A DNA stretch of 33,837 nucleotides from NCBI GenBank assembly GCA_947447945.1, contig CANFLR010000020.1, positions 1 to 33,837 on the forward strand, given 5' to 3'. A model generated the notes under the pieces. It worked only from the letters and a program-made list of their open reading frames with translations. It was not told the origin of the DNA and did not search any database. Positions 17,441 through 29,756 of the stretch are shown here, one piece after another. The position numbers and the translations under genes were made by a program. The stretch comes from Burkholderiaceae bacterium (GTDB taxonomy: Bacteria > Pseudomonadota > Gammaproteobacteria > Burkholderiales > Burkholderiaceae). Numbering within the stretch: the first letter of the stretch is position 1; each line of letters opens with the position of its first letter.

Positions 17441-20035
17441 ATGAGTGCGGCACAGGGGGATATTAGCGACGCAAAGACTTTGCGCTCAGCCCGTGAAGTT
17501 GCCTATGCTGATTTTCGCGCACATGGAAACGTCAACAAACTTACTAAGCAACTCTGTAAATTGAGCGACCAGCTCTTAGTGAGCTTGTGGAACGCCTGTG
17601 ATTTAAATACAGAGGCCGCCTTAGTGGCAGTTGGTGGTTTTGGCAGAGGTGCATTATTCCCCTACTCTGATATTGATATATTGATATTGCTGCCAGACAA
17701 TCAACAATCCATTGAAGAGGCCTTGTCGAGCAAAATCGAAAAGTTTGTAGCGTTCTGCTGGGATACTGGATTGGAAATTGGGTCCTCTGTTAGAACGGTT
17801 GCTGAATGTGTCAGCGAGGCGGAACAAGACATCACCGTTCGCACTTCTCTGCTAGAAGCTCGTCTTATCGTTGGCAAGAAGTCGCTCTTTATCAGCTTTT
17901 CCAAGGCCTTCGATAACTCCCTTGATCCAAAATCCTTTTTTCAAGCTAAGCTGGCGGAGCAAATACAGCGGCACTACAAATATCAAAATACACCTTACTC
18001 GCTGGAGCCAAACTGCAAAGAAAGTCCGGGTGGTTTGCGCGATCTTCAGGTGATTGCATGGGTGAGTAAAGCTGCATTACTGGGCAATTCCTTCAAAGAT
18101 TTACATCAAGCAGGACTACTAACCCAGCGAGAATTAACAGAACTCAAACGCAATCAAAAGTTCCTCGAAACCCTGCGCGCCCATTTGCATTTACTGGCCG
18201 GTCGCCGTCAGGATGTTTTAGCCTTCGACTTACAAGCTCCACTAGCAAAAGTAATGGGAATCGCCGAAGATTCCTCGCGCTTGGCGAGCGAAGCGATTAT
18301 GCGCCGCTATTATTGGGCAGCAAAAGCAGTGAGCCAATTAAATGATGTCTTGTTACAAAATATTGAAGCACTACTCTTTCCACAAGAATCTAAAACTACT
18401 CGACCTATCCCCGGTGAAGGGAATGAATTTTTTATCGAGCGCCAAGGTGTACTCGACATCACTGACCCTCTGCTATACCAAAAACATCCAGAGCAAATTC
18501 TTCGGACATTTCTCGCATTTGCTCAAACTAGTAGCGTTAAGAGTCTATCCGCTACTATTTTTAGAGCCCTTTATAACGCACGTCAGACAATGGATAGTCA
18601 ATGGCGCTCCGACCCAGTCAATCGGGTGCTCTTTATCGAAATTCTGAAACAACATGAAGGCGTTAGTCGCGCATTACACCTGATGAACCGCACTAGTGTT
18701 TTGGGTCGTTATTTGCCAGCCTTTAGAAAAATTGTTGGTCAAATGCAGCATGATTTATTCCATGTATACACAGTTGACCAACACATCCTCATGGTGTTGC
18801 GAAACATCAGGCGCTTTATGGTTGTTGAGCATACCCATGAATTTCCATTCTGCAGCAGCTTAATAGCTCACTTTGAAAAACCTTGGTTACTGGTCATCGC
18901 CGCACTCTTTCACGACATTGCTAAAGGTCGAGGTGGCGACCACTCTGTGCTTGGCAAAGCAGATGCCCGTAAGTTTGCGAGGGATCATGGGTTAGATAAA
19001 GCCGACACCGAGTTATTGGTGTGGTTGGTTTCTGAACATCTCAATATGAGCCAAGTTGCCCAGAAAAAAGACATTGCTGATCCAGATGTCATTACAGCTT
19101 TTGCTAAAAAGGTGGGGGATGAACGCCATCTGACCGCCCTCTATTTACTCACCGTGGCAGATGTCCGCGGAACTAGCCCTAAAGTATGGAATGCCTGGAA
19201 AGGCAAGCTCCTAGAAGACCTATATCGCTCTACTCTGCGGGTACTAGGTGGGGCAAAACCTGACGCCTCTTCAAAACTTGCCCAACATCAAGAAGAATCG
19301 CGCGTTACCTTGCGCTTGTATGGCATTGAAGATGACAACTATGAGGCATTTTGGAAGCAATTAGATGTGGCCTTCTTCCTCAGGCAAGATGCCGGCGATA
19401 TTGCTTGGTTAACTCGCCACCTATTTAATAAGGTAAACAGCGAAACGCCTATTGTGCGCGCGCGCCTCTCCCCCATTGGAGAGGGTTTGCAAATCGCGGT
19501 ATACCTTAAAGACCAGGAAGATTTATTTGCTCGTATTTGTGCCTACTTTGAACGCCATGGCTTTTCTATTTGGGATGCCCGCATCCACACTACACGTCAT
19601 GGCTTCGCCCTCGATACCTTCCAAATCTCAGGTAGCAACTTAGTCGATGAAGGTGGCAGTTATCGCGATCTCATTCAGCTAGTGGAATATGAATTAACAG
19701 AAGCATTACAAAGTAAAGAGGCTTTACCCAACCCCAGTATTGGTAGAATCTCCAGGCAGTCGCGCAGCTTCCCCATTCAGGCTAGGGTTCGAATTGCTCC
19801 AGATGAAAGAGGGCAGTACTACACCCTCTCCCTATCAGCGAGCGATCGTACCGGCTTGCTTTACACCATTTCCAGAGTCCTAGCAAAACATCAAGTCTCA
19901 CTGCACACCGCCAGAATTAATACACTCGGCGAGCGCGTTGAAGATGTACTACTACTAGATGCAGCAAATCTCAGCAAGAACCCAAAACTCCAAATCCAAT
20001 TGGAGACCGAGTTGCTGGAAGTACTTGGGGTTTAG
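17441..20035 (+). CDS. glnD: [Protein-PII] uridylyltransferase / uridylyl-removing enzyme
   Basis: GlnD senses glutamine and adds or removes UMP on PII proteins, setting glutamine synthetase activity and NtrC signalling. From the ATG at 17441 it has 864 residues. The nucleotidyltransferase domain carries GGFGRG (65-70) and the acidic pair in [10 protein letters not shown] (Asp-77, Asp-79). Next come the GlnD-specific linker ([12 protein letters not shown]), an HD domain with [16 protein letters not shown] (about 490-505), and two C-terminal ACT domains (about 680-750 and 790-860). A GTG at 17393 would extend it 16 residues into map. The ATG, 4 bp after the map stop, is more likely. map-glnD order matches E. 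coli. Confidence 0.96.
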   Translation: MSAAQGDISDAKTLRSAREVAYADFRAHGNVNKLTKQLCKLSDQLLVSLWNACDLNTEAALVAVGGFGRGALFPYSDIDILILLPDNQQSIEEALSSKIEKFVAFCWDTGLEIGSSVRTVAECVSEAEQDITVRTSLLEARLIVGKKSLFISFSKAFDNSLDPKSFFQAKLAEQIQRHYKYQNTPYSLEPNCKESPGGLRDLQVIAWVSKAALLGNSFKDLHQAGLLTQRELTELKRNQKFLETLRAHLHLLAGRRQDVLAFDLQAPLAKVMGIAEDSSRLASEAIMRRYYWAAKAVSQLNDVLLQNIEALLFPQESKTTRPIPGEGNEFFIERQGVLDITDPLLYQKHPEQILRTFLAFAQTSSVKSLSATIFRALYNARQTMDSQWRSDPVNRVLFIEILKQHEGVSRALHLMNRTSVLGRYLPAFRKIVGQMQHDLFHVYTVDQHILMVLRNIRRFMVVEHTHEFPFCSSLIAHFEKPWLLVIAALFHDIAKGRGGDHSVLGKADARKFARDHGLDKADTELLVWLVSEHLNMSQVAQKKDIADPDVITAFAKKVGDERHLTALYLLTVADVRGTSPKVWNAWKGKLLEDLYRSTLRVLGGAKPDASSKLAQHQEESRVTLRLYGIEDDNYEAFWKQLDVAFFLRQDAGDIAWLTRHLFNKVNSETPIVRARLSPIGEGLQIAVYLKDQEDLFARICAYFERHGFSIWDARIHTTRHGFALDTFQISGSNLVDEGGSYRDLIQLVEYELTEALQSKEALPNPSIGRISRQSRSFPIQARVRIAPDERGQYYTLSLSASDRTGLLYTISRVLAKHQVSLHTARINTLGERVEDVLLLDAANLSKNPKLQIQLETELLEVLGV

Positions 20036-20039
20036 ACCC

Positions 20040-22064
<2,025 letters not shown>

Positions 22065-23114
22065 TTAGCTAAATAAACGAATGGCAGTAGAAGAGCCGGC
22101 CGCAATACCGCCCGTCTCGAGATTGGCGTACAAGGTTTCCAAGTGTTGACGAATGCTAATCACCGCAGCCTCAGTCAGATTAGTGCCGTTGTCATCAACC
22201 AAGCGGCCGTGTGATGCTTGCGCAATCTCGATGCCCTCACCAAGCATTCTCTCAAATGGACGCAGCTCGCTATCAACCAGAGGAACCTCTAACAGTAAAG
22301 TGAGTTGGGGCACTAGGCCATTTGGATCTAGCTCGGCGCTCGTAAAAAGCAATTGCTCTTGATCGAAATATTCAAATTGTCTACCGTTACGAGCAAGCTT
22401 AAATCCCCGCTGCAGCATAAGAGCCTGTAGTGCTGACCAAGAAAAATTCTCGCTAAACAGGACATTAATACTGAGCTGTATATCACTCTCGGCAGCCATC
22501 GCATCTAACTCGGTTGCAGCCTCTAGCATGGTATTCACGCTCGGCATATCGATTTGAGAGTCAAGCGTTTCGGCAAGTCCTTGAACACGCGAACAAAAAT
22601 CAGACAGCTCCAAAACCCCGATGGGTCCACGGCGACTTGCCAATTGAATGGCCAACTGAAGATCGGAATAAGGAGTTTCAGGGTGCAGCACTTCCCAATC
22701 CTCAGCAGCATTCACATCAGCGCTCAAACCCTCACAGATCCACCTAGCGCTAGACACTCCATCTAGAGCAGGCCATGCATTAATTTCTTTTAAGATCTCG
22801 CCACCAAGGATTGGCTCATCAAAGCGCAAAGTAATCACGCAATCAATGCGAGGATCAATGCTCTGATATTGAATTGACTGAATCGGTAGAGGCGCTGCAC
22901 TTGAAAAACTGGGCTCCACACGTTCAGCATCGGCGAATCCACCTGCAAAACGAGCCTCTGCAGACAAATTTGCGCTCTCCCTAGCCTTGCGACGTGCACG
23001 AGCGAACTTCAAATTGAAAATAGCAACTACCAGGAGAATGAGCAGGCCGATCGCAGCCAAGGCAAATTGCAAGTCAGACAAATCGAGCATTGTCATGATT
23101 TGCGCAAGAGACAC
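22065..23114 (-). CDS. zipA: Cell division protein ZipA (FtsZ-interacting)
   Basis: ZipA anchors FtsZ to the inner membrane at midcell. The 349-residue protein has one N-terminal membrane segment (about 13-35) followed by a basic stretch (KFARARRKARESA), giving the expected N-out topology, then a variable linker. The C-terminal domain (about 200-335, from DIQLSINVLFSENFSW to AAVISIRQHLETLY) matches the FtsZ-binding fold. A GTG directly after the smc stop is used; a GGAGG site 8 nt upstream supports it over the ATG at 23096. ZipA sequences are poorly conserved, so the call leans on architecture and on the smc-zipA-ligA order typical of Burkholderiales. Confidence 0.87.
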   Translation of the reverse strand: MSLAQIMTMLDLSDLQFALAAIGLLILLVVAIFNLKFARARRKARESANLSAEARFAGGFADAERVEPSFSSAAPLPIQSIQYQSIDPRIDCVITLRFDEPILGGEILKEINAWPALDGVSSARWICEGLSADVNAAEDWEVLHPETPYSDLQLAIQLASRRGPIGVLELSDFCSRVQGLAETLDSQIDMPSVNTMLEAATELDAMAAESDIQLSINVLFSENFSWSALQALMLQRGFKLARNGRQFEYFDQEQLLFTSAELDPNGLVPQLTLLLEVPLVDSELRPFERMLGEGIEIAQASHGRLVDDNGTNLTEAAVISIRQHLETLYANLETGGIAAGSSTAIRLFS

Positions 23115-26100
23115 TTAGGCTGCCTCCACCATCGATACGGCAGACGAAATATCCACCGCAACAATACGGGAAACGCCCTGCTCCTGCATGGTCACACCGA
23201 TTAATTGATGCGCTATTTCCATAGTAATCTTGTTATGTGAAATAAAGACAAATTGGGTCTTATCTGACATTTTGGAGACCATCTGAGCGTAACGCAAGGT
23301 ATTTGCATCATCTAGTGGTGCATCGACCTCATCTAATAAACAAAATGGTGCTGGATTTAAGAGGAATAGTGAGAAAACCAAGGCAATCGCTGTTAATGCC
23401 TTTTCTCCACCAGACAAGAGATAAATGGAGCTATTCTTTTTGCCTGGGGGTTGAGCCATTACCTGCACACCAGCATCCAGAATCTCCTCGCCAGTCATCA
23501 CTAGCTCTGCATGACCGCCGCCAAAGAGCTCTGGGAATAGTTTGCCAAAATGCAGGTTCACCTGATCAAAGGTGCCTTGTAATAAGTCTCGCGTCTCAGC
23601 ATCAATCTTAGCAATAGCATCCGTTAAGGTTTGCATCGCCTCATTCAAGTCAGCAGACTGCGCATCCAAAAATTGTTTGCGCTCACGTGAACTTGCTAAT
23701 TCATCCAAGGCGGCCATATTGACTGGCCCAAGTGATTGAATTTCCGTATTCAGGCGGTTCACTTCAGTCTGCAATGCCCCAACCTTGAGATCAGTACTAA
23801 AGCTTGCTTCAAGCGCAATTAAGTCGGCCTCAGCATCGGCAAGCAAGGTTGCAAATTGCTCAAAGTTTAAACGTGCGGCTTGCTCTCTCAATTGGAGATC
23901 AACCACTTTGTCGCGCATAGGTTGCAAACTACGCTCGATTTGCATACGCGCCTCATCGGCCTCGCGTAACTGATGCAATAAAGCGTCTTGCTCTGTACGG
24001 GCATTTGCCAGCGAAGCTTCACGAGCACTTCGCGCGAGTAACAAGCTCTGTAACTTTTCCTGCGCTTCTTCATCGCTCAAGGTTTCCAGCTCTTGTTCAG
24101 CGAGAGCATGCTTATCTTGGATTTCCATGATTTGAGTGCGCGCAGTACTTTGATCGCGCTGTAAATCTGCAATGCGTTGCTGCAAAGAGCGGGTTGTAAA
24201 GGCGGCTTCTTGTGCTGACATTTCTGCAGCGCGAAGGGCTTCGCGCAAACGATCGCGTTCCTGCGTTGCTAGCTCTAACTTTTCCTGAGCAATTCCTAGG
24301 CCTGCTTGAAGGCCGTGTCGAGATTCTTCAGACTGAAGCAATTCTGTTGAGGCTTGCTCCTGAGTTACGGCTAATTGCTCCATTTGCACTTGCAACTCGC
24401 CCAGCTCACCCTGAATTTGCGCTGCTCGCTGACTGTATTGTTCCTCGGCCTGCGTTAATTGCATTCTCTCTACTTCAAAGCCATGTACTTCTTGTACGGC
24501 ATGCTCAGCCTGAATTCGGGTTTGCTCTGCTGACTGATGAGCGGCTTGGTAATTTGAAGCACACTGATCGAGCTCACCCTGCAACTCGCTCTGAATTAAA
24601 CGCTGCGCGCGCAACTGTTTTTCCAGACCTTCCATTTCTTGAGCGCGTGCCAGCATGCCTGCTTGCTCAGAATCTGCAGCATATAACTGCACACCAACAC
24701 GAGTCACTAGGTGTCCTTGCTGGGTCACTAGTGCGCCACCTGCGGGCAATTTTTCGCGACGATGCAAAGCATCTTCAAGGCTATCGGCAATATAAATATT
24801 GTCGAGCCATTCCTGCAGAACAGAGGAGACTCTTGGTGCGCCGGCACTCTGCACTCTGGTCAAGAGCGGAATAAAATCTGCAGGCACAGCAGTGCGTGCA
24901 GGAGTAATTTCTTCGGTTAATAGGATGGCTAAACGGCTTGGTGGCGCATCATTGGCTAAGGCTAGAGTCTCTTGAACATTCTTCGCGGTAACTGCAGCCA
25001 GACGTTCACGCAAAACCGATTCCAAGGCAGCTTCCCAGCCACTCTCTACTTTTAATTCTTGCCAGAGACGCTTACTCTCCTTAAGACCCTTACTTTCTAG
25101 CCATGGGCCAATTTTGCCTTGAGCTTGAACACTCGCCTGAAGTGCAGTTAACGCCGTTAACTTGGCCTCTGTTTGGGCTAAATCCTGGTTAGCAGCTTGC
25201 AACTGGAGTTGGGCAGCATTTCGCGCTTCGTCTGTAGCGGGTACGCGCTGCTGGGCTTCAATTGCGCGTTGCTTGGCTTCCTCAACCCTACGTTGGGCCA
25301 TAGAATGACGGTCCAAGGCGGTTTGCAAAGCCTGTGCATCTGGTTTGCGCATACCCAGCAACTCACTATTCAAACGGGCTTCACGCCCTTTTAACTCTTC
25401 TAACTGCGCAATGATCGCTCGAGTACGCTCACCTAAACTAGCTAAACGCTGTTCAATACTAGCCAGACTATCGCGTGCATCATTTAGTGCTTTGGCATTT
25501 AACTGATAAGCATCTTCATGAGCCGGCATTTGATCTTGCAGGCCTTTGAGATTTGCCAATAGGGATTGCTCTGTTTCAGAAGCAAGACTCAGCTCATGCT
25601 CTGCAGTGCGTTGAGCTTGTGCTGCATCTGTTTCTTGAACAGTCCAACGCTGTAATTGCGCCTGTAGATCTTGAGTTTGTTGCTGCAAACGTTGACGCGC
25701 TTCTTGCACATAACGAATTTGGGATTCGACCTGACTCACGTCAGAGTTGGTCTGGTATAGCTCGCCTTGAGCTTCAGAAACCTTATCTTGTAATGCGTAC
25801 TGCTGAGTCCGCATCGACTCAAGTTCAGTTTCGGCGTGACGTAATTTAGCTGTTTGCTCCTCTAAACCAACCTGAGTTTCACGAATGCCATTGGCATGAC
25901 GCTCCTGCTCTTTACCAGCCTCGGTTTGACGCACAAACCAGAGTAATTGTTGTTGAGATTTCATCTCAGCAGAAAGCTCAGCATGGCGTTCAGCTACAGT
26001 TGCCTGCTTCTCAAGACGTGTCAACTGCTGATCAAGTTCGCGAAGAATATCCTCAACGCGCACCAAGTTTTCCTTAGTGTCTTCGAGCCGTGATGCTGTT

Positions 26101-26636
26101 TCTTTACGACGCTCTTTATATTTAGAAACCCCAGCTGCCTCTTCCAGGAACACACGCAGCTCTTCTGGCTTCGCTTCTAAAATGCGATTAATAGTGCCCT
26201 GACCAATAATTGCGTACCCTCTTGGGCCCATACCAGTGCCCAAGAAAATATCTTGAATATCTTTGCGACGAACGACTTGGTTGTTCACGTAATAACTAGA
26301 GTTACCATCGCGCGTTAAAACACGCTTTACCCCTAGCTCGGTAAATGCACCCCATTGACCCTGTGCGCGACCATCAGAATTATCAAAAATGAGTTCAACG
26401 CTAGCACGGCCAGATGGCTTACGTAAACCGGAGCCATTAAAGATGACGTCTTGCATCGATTCGCCCCGCAATTCACTTGCACGGGACTCGCCCAACACCC
26501 AGCGCACGGCGTCAATAATGTTTGACTTTCCGCAACCGTTTGGCCCCACAACGCCGATCAGTTGACCTGGCATCTCAAAATGAGTTGGATCGACAAAAGA
26601 CTTAAAGCCGGAAAGTTTGATGGATTTCAGTTGCAC
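23115..26636 (-). CDS. smc: Chromosome partition protein SMC
   Basis: SMC dimers with ScpA/ScpB extrude and organise the chromosome. The 1173-residue protein has an N-terminal head with Walker A GPNGCGKSN (31-39), a long coiled coil, a hinge region (about 500-660), the returning coiled coil, and a C-terminal head with the ABC signature LSGGEK (1074-1079) and Walker B CLLDEVD (1099-1105). It starts with GTG (26634-26636), giving the family N-terminus (LKSIKLSGFKSFVDPT), but has no clear ribosome-binding site. zipA begins immediately after its stop. It is divergent from dapD across 173 bp. Confidence 0.97.
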   Translation of the reverse strand: MQLKSIKLSGFKSFVDPTHFEMPGQLIGVVGPNGCGKSNIIDAVRWVLGESRASELRGESMQDVIFNGSGLRKPSGRASVELIFDNSDGRAQGQWGAFTELGVKRVLTRDGNSSYYVNNQVVRRKDIQDIFLGTGMGPRGYAIIGQGTINRILEAKPEELRVFLEEAAGVSKYKERRKETASRLEDTKENLVRVEDILRELDQQLTRLEKQATVAERHAELSAEMKSQQQLLWFVRQTEAGKEQERHANGIRETQVGLEEQTAKLRHAETELESMRTQQYALQDKVSEAQGELYQTNSDVSQVESQIRYVQEARQRLQQQTQDLQAQLQRWTVQETDAAQAQRTAEHELSLASETEQSLLANLKGLQDQMPAHEDAYQLNAKALNDARDSLASIEQRLASLGERTRAIIAQLEELKGREARLNSELLGMRKPDAQALQTALDRHSMAQRRVEEAKQRAIEAQQRVPATDEARNAAQLQLQAANQDLAQTEAKLTALTALQASVQAQGKIGPWLESKGLKESKRLWQELKVESGWEAALESVLRERLAAVTAKNVQETLALANDAPPSRLAILLTEEITPARTAVPADFIPLLTRVQSAGAPRVSSVLQEWLDNIYIADSLEDALHRREKLPAGGALVTQQGHLVTRVGVQLYAADSEQAGMLARAQEMEGLEKQLRAQRLIQSELQGELDQCASNYQAAHQSAEQTRIQAEHAVQEVHGFEVERMQLTQAEEQYSQRAAQIQGELGELQVQMEQLAVTQEQASTELLQSEESRHGLQAGLGIAQEKLELATQERDRLREALRAAEMSAQEAAFTTRSLQQRIADLQRDQSTARTQIMEIQDKHALAEQELETLSDEEAQEKLQSLLLARSAREASLANARTEQDALLHQLREADEARMQIERSLQPMRDKVVDLQLREQAARLNFEQFATLLADAEADLIALEASFSTDLKVGALQTEVNRLNTEIQSLGPVNMAALDELASSRERKQFLDAQSADLNEAMQTLTDAIAKIDAETRDLLQGTFDQVNLHFGKLFPELFGGGHAELVMTGEEILDAGVQVMAQPPGKKNSSIYLLSGGEKALTAIALVFSLFLLNPAPFCLLDEVDAPLDDANTLRYAQMVSKMSDKTQFVFISHNKITMEIAHQLIGVTMQEQGVSRIVAVDISSAVSMVEAA

Positions 26637-26649
26637 GGCGTACTTTGCT

Positions 26650-26681
26650 GGGTAAAAAGGGGTTTAAATAGGGGGTAAAAA
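26650..26681. repeat. Direct repeat upstream of smc
   Basis: GGGTAAAAA occurs at 26650-26658 and again at 26673-26681, so starts are 23 bp apart, 14 and 37 bp before the smc GTG. Seen from smc the repeat is TTTTTACCC. It may be a regulator site or simple low-complexity sequence; no promoter consensus fits well here. Confidence 0.3.
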
Positions 26682-26728
26682 TTAACACTAAAGTGGGAAG
26701 ATGATAGCAAGCTTAGAGCTCCTCACAC

Positions 26729-26781
26729 GGGTTTTTGCCCCACCGATATAATGAACAATCTACCTCCAGGGGCAAAACCCC
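26729..26781. repeat. Inverted repeat flanking the dapD -10 candidate
   Basis: GGGTTTTTGCCCC (26729-26741) is complementary, apart from one bulged base, to GGGGCAAAACCC (26769-26780). The arms are 27 bp apart, with the TATAAT candidate in between. The right arm alone can also fold as GGGG-CAAAA-CCCC. There is no T-run, and no gene ends here, so a terminator is unlikely. Confidence 0.45.
26747..26752 (+). promoter_or_regulatory. Candidate -10 element for dapD-dapE-prmB
   Basis: Perfect TATAAT 57 bp before the dapD ATG. No good -35 hexamer lies 16-18 bp upstream, so an activator or another promoter is possible. Confidence 0.4.
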
Positions 26782-26809
26782 TTAACAATCTGATAGTTAA
26801 CTAAAAAGC

Positions 26810-27637
26810 ATGAGCCAATCACCACAAAGTATCATCGAACAAGCCTGGGAAAACCGCGCTGACCTCTCCCCCCAAGCAGCTCCACCGGAGATCCGTAATG
26901 CTGTCAGCGCCGTTCTAGAGGGCCTCAATTCCGGAGAAATCCGCGTTGCGGAGCGCCGCAGCGTTGGCCAATGGGAAGTCAATCAATGGGTCAAGAAGGC
27001 AGTACTCCTTTCCTTCCGCCTAGAAGACAATAAGCCCATGGGTGCGGGTGGTTACACCCAGTTCTACGATAAGGTCCCTAGCAAGTTTGAAAACTACACA
27101 GCGGAAGACTTTGCCAACGGTGGTTTTCGCGTCGTACCTCCAGCAATAGCTCGTCGTGGCTCATTTATTGGCAAAAATGCTGTTTTAATGCCTTCTTACG
27201 TCAATATTGGCGCCTATGTAGGTGAAGGCACCATGGTGGACACCTGGGCCACTGTTGGCTCTTGTGCCCAAATTGGTAAAAACGTACATCTTTCTGGTGG
27301 AGTTGGCATTGGTGGCGTCTTGGAACCCATTCAAGCCGGTCCAGTCATTATTGAAGATAACTGCTTCATTGGCGCTCGCTCCGAAGTCGTTGAAGGCGTA
27401 ATTATTGAAGAAAATAGTGTTCTCTCCATGGGTGTCTATATTGGTCAAAGCACCAAGATCTACGACCGTGAAACTGGCGAAGTGCATTATGGCCGCGTTC
27501 CTGCGGGTTCTGTAGTGGTGCCAGGCTCAATTCCTTCAGCAAATGGCAAATACAGCCTCTACGCAGCGATCATTGTGAAAAAAGTGGATGCTCAAACCAG
27601 AGCTAAAACTGCTATCAATGAATTACTGCGCGATTAA
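26810..27637 (+). CDS. dapD: 2,3,4,5-tetrahydropyridine-2,6-dicarboxylate N-succinyltransferase
   Basis: DapD adds succinyl from succinyl-CoA to tetrahydrodipicolinate in the lysine/meso-diaminopimelate pathway. The 275-residue protein equals the E. coli length within a residue. It has an N-terminal helical domain (about 1-100, with [14 protein letters not shown]), a hexapeptide-repeat beta-helix (about 110-250, with [20 protein letters not shown] and [14 protein letters not shown]) and a short C-terminal extension. It is first in a dapD-dapE-prmB plus-strand operon; dapE begins 20 bp after its stop. No dapC gene is present in this window. Confidence 0.97.
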   Translation: MSQSPQSIIEQAWENRADLSPQAAPPEIRNAVSAVLEGLNSGEIRVAERRSVGQWEVNQWVKKAVLLSFRLEDNKPMGAGGYTQFYDKVPSKFENYTAEDFANGGFRVVPPAIARRGSFIGKNAVLMPSYVNIGAYVGEGTMVDTWATVGSCAQIGKNVHLSGGVGIGGVLEPIQAGPVIIEDNCFIGARSEVVEGVIIEENSVLSMGVYIGQSTKIYDRETGEVHYGRVPAGSVVVPGSIPSANGKYSLYAAIIVKKVDAQTRAKTAINELLRD

Positions 27638-27657
27638 TGAATGCCTAAGAACTCGAT

Positions 27658-28809
27658 ATGAGCGCCACTCTTGAGCTAACAGAAGCCCTCATTGCCTGTC
27701 GTTCTGTCACGCCCGCTGATGGCGGCTGCCAAGAATTGATTGCCAAGAGACTTCAAGCAATTGGTTTTCATACTGAGAGCGTCCTGAGTGGTCCTGAAAA
27801 CTTTCGGGTTACCAATCTATGGGCTATCAAAAAAGGTACGGCGGCCGATCAAGGAAAAGTGCTGATGTTTGCTGGCCACACCGACGTTGTTCCAACAGGT
27901 CCGCTCGAAAAATGGGATAGCGATCCATTTACACCCACCATTCGGGATGGCTTCTTATTTGGTCGCGGTGCAGCCGACATGAAAACCTCCCTAGCTGGAT
28001 TTGTCGTTGCTACAGAAGAGTTCGTCATCAACCACCCAAAACACTCGGGTTCAATCGCTTTTTTAATTACCAGTGACGAAGAGGGGCCCGCAAACGACGG
28101 CACCGTCATCATGTGCGATCGCTTGCAACAGTGCGGACAGCGTCTTGACTATTGTGTGATTGGCGAACCAACCTCAGTAGAGCGCATTGGCGATATGATC
28201 AAGAATGGTCGTAGAGGCTCTCTCTCAGGTAAGCTCAAAATTAAAGGGGTTCAGGCCCATATCGCCTATCCTCATCTCGGAAAAAATCCCATTCATATCG
28301 CCGCACCTGCCATTGCGCAATTAGTAGAGGCCGAGTGGGATAAAGGCAATCAATATTTCCAGCCGACTAGTTTTCAGATTTCAAACGTACATGCTGGCAC
28401 TGGTGCAAATAACGTGATTCCCAATGAGTTGATCATCGACTTTAATTTCCGCTTTTCTACCGAGAGCACGCCAGAACAATTACGCAAACGTCTCGAAAAT
28501 ATTCTGAAGTCCCAGCAAATCGATTTTGAAATCGATTGGATTTTGGGTGGCAGCCCATTTATCACTGGTAACGGCGACTTAGCGAATGCCCTGCGCAATG
28601 CGATAAAAGCGGAAACCCAAATCGATACAGAACTTTCTACTACAGGTGGTACAAGCGATGGACGCTTCATAGCAAAGATCTGCAAAGAGGTAGTGGAATT
28701 TGGACCGCTGAATGCGACTAGCCACAAAATTAACGAGTGCGTGATTGTTAATGATGTCGAGCCCCTCAAAAATATTTACCGCAAGACTCTTGAGCAACTC
28801 ATTGCTTAA
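27658..28809 (+). CDS. dapE: Succinyl-diaminopimelate desuccinylase
   Basis: DapE is a dizinc M20-family hydrolase that removes succinate from N-succinyl-LL-diaminopimelate, two steps after DapD. In this 383-residue protein the metal and catalytic residues are all visible and keep their spacing: His-74 and Asp-76 in [11 protein letters not shown], Asp-107 in GRGAADMKT, the catalytic Glu-141 with Glu-142 in SDEEGPA, Glu-170 in GEPTS, and His-356 in NATSHKINE. The central dimerisation domain (about 185-300) contains [10 protein letters not shown]. Length and motif spacing match the family. prmB follows after 24 bp. Confidence 0.97.
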   Translation: MSATLELTEALIACRSVTPADGGCQELIAKRLQAIGFHTESVLSGPENFRVTNLWAIKKGTAADQGKVLMFAGHTDVVPTGPLEKWDSDPFTPTIRDGFLFGRGAADMKTSLAGFVVATEEFVINHPKHSGSIAFLITSDEEGPANDGTVIMCDRLQQCGQRLDYCVIGEPTSVERIGDMIKNGRRGSLSGKLKIKGVQAHIAYPHLGKNPIHIAAPAIAQLVEAEWDKGNQYFQPTSFQISNVHAGTGANNVIPNELIIDFNFRFSTESTPEQLRKRLENILKSQQIDFEIDWILGGSPFITGNGDLANALRNAIKAETQIDTELSTTGGTSDGRFIAKICKEVVEFGPLNATSHKINECVIVNDVEPLKNIYRKTLEQLIA

Positions 28810-28833
28810 CCCCTTTATCTGAACTACACCGCC

Positions 28834-29730
28834 ATGGACCCCGAGCCTTCTCAAGCTGTCACCTTAAATCAATGCATCAATCAAGTTGCCCAAAGCCTTG
28901 AAGCGGCAGAATTACATTATGGTCACGGCGCCATCGATGCCCGTAGCGAAGCGCTCTGGATCGCAAGCAAACAACTCGACATTAGTCCAGCAGATGCCTT
29001 GGATCAACTAGATTTACTGATCAGTGCTGAGCAATATCAAAAAGCACTTGAAATTACCCAAATCCGTATTCAAAGCCGTAAACCCTTAGCCTACATCTTG
29101 GGTGAGGCTTGGTTAATGGGTGTGCCTTTTTTTTGCAGCGAGCAAAGTATCGTCCCTCGTTCCTGGATTGCGGAGTTGATTGTTGATGGCTCACTAGAGC
29201 CGTGGTTGCCTGCTGATGGTAAAGCCTTAGATTTATGCACTGGAAATGGTTCCTTAGCAATTCTATTGGCACTATCTTGTCCAGATATTCGGGTGAGCGC
29301 CTGCGATATTAGCCTACCTGCGCTCTCCGTAGCTTCACGCAATCTTGATCGGCATGGACTGAGCTCCCAGATCGAGTTATTTAGCGGAGATCTCTGGGAC
29401 GCCCTAGAAGAACCAAATGATGACAACCGTTTTGATTTGATTATCTGCAATCCACCTTATGTCAACTCGAGCTCTATGAGTGCCTTACCTGCTGAGTATC
29501 GGGCAGAGCCCGAGCTTGCTTTAGCTGGTGGTGAAGACGGTATGGATTTAATCAGGCGCATCATCGCATCCGCTCCAGACTACCTCACAGAGAGAGGTGC
29601 GATTCTGCTTGAAATCGGCAATGAGTACGAGCACTTTAAAAAAGCTTTTCCTCAAATACCCGCAATCTGGATGGAAGTATCAGCGGGTGATGAACAGGTA
29701 CTGCTAATTCAAGCTGAAGATCTACGTTAG
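28834..29730 (+). CDS. prmB: Ribosomal protein L3 N5-glutamine methyltransferase
   Basis: PrmB methylates a glutamine side chain of ribosomal protein L3 using SAM. The 298-residue protein has an N-terminal helical domain (about 1-95) ending in the PrmB-type block GEAWLMGVPFF (90-100), then VPRS and a Rossmann methyltransferase domain with DLCTGNG (133-139). The glutamine-binding NPPY lies at 206-209. PAEYRAEPELALAGGEDGMDL after NPPY is also typical. PrmC, the release-factor enzyme, is the nearest alternative; the GEAWLMG block and the dapE-prmB neighbourhood common in Burkholderiales favour PrmB. The gene converges on radA, 13 bp away. Confidence 0.88.
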   Translation: MDPEPSQAVTLNQCINQVAQSLEAAELHYGHGAIDARSEALWIASKQLDISPADALDQLDLLISAEQYQKALEITQIRIQSRKPLAYILGEAWLMGVPFFCSEQSIVPRSWIAELIVDGSLEPWLPADGKALDLCTGNGSLAILLALSCPDIRVSACDISLPALSVASRNLDRHGLSSQIELFSGDLWDALEEPNDDNRFDLIICNPPYVNSSSMSALPAEYRAEPELALAGGEDGMDLIRRIIASAPDYLTERGAILLEIGNEYEHFKKAFPQIPAIWMEVSAGDEQVLLIQAEDLR

Positions 29731-29739
29731 CTATTGCAG

Positions 29740-29756
29740 TGAGTTAACTTAACTCA
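29740..29756. repeat. Perfect short palindrome between prmB and radA
   Basis: TGAGTTAACTTAACTCA has 8-bp perfect arms around a single central base. It lies between the converging genes and contains the radA stop codon. It is AT-rich without a T-run, so it is a weak bidirectional terminator at best. Chance cannot be excluded. Confidence 0.4.

Noticed and set aside
24212..24874. Long open frame (220 residues) on the plus strand inside smc
   Set aside because: Fully antisense to the conserved SMC coiled coil; Leu/Ala/Arg-rich shadow composition, no domain, no ribosome-binding site. Explained by codon bias of smc.
23673..26100. Internal repetition in smc (Gln/Glu/Ala-rich)
   Set aside because: Ordinary heptad-type coiled coil of SMC rather than DNA repeats.
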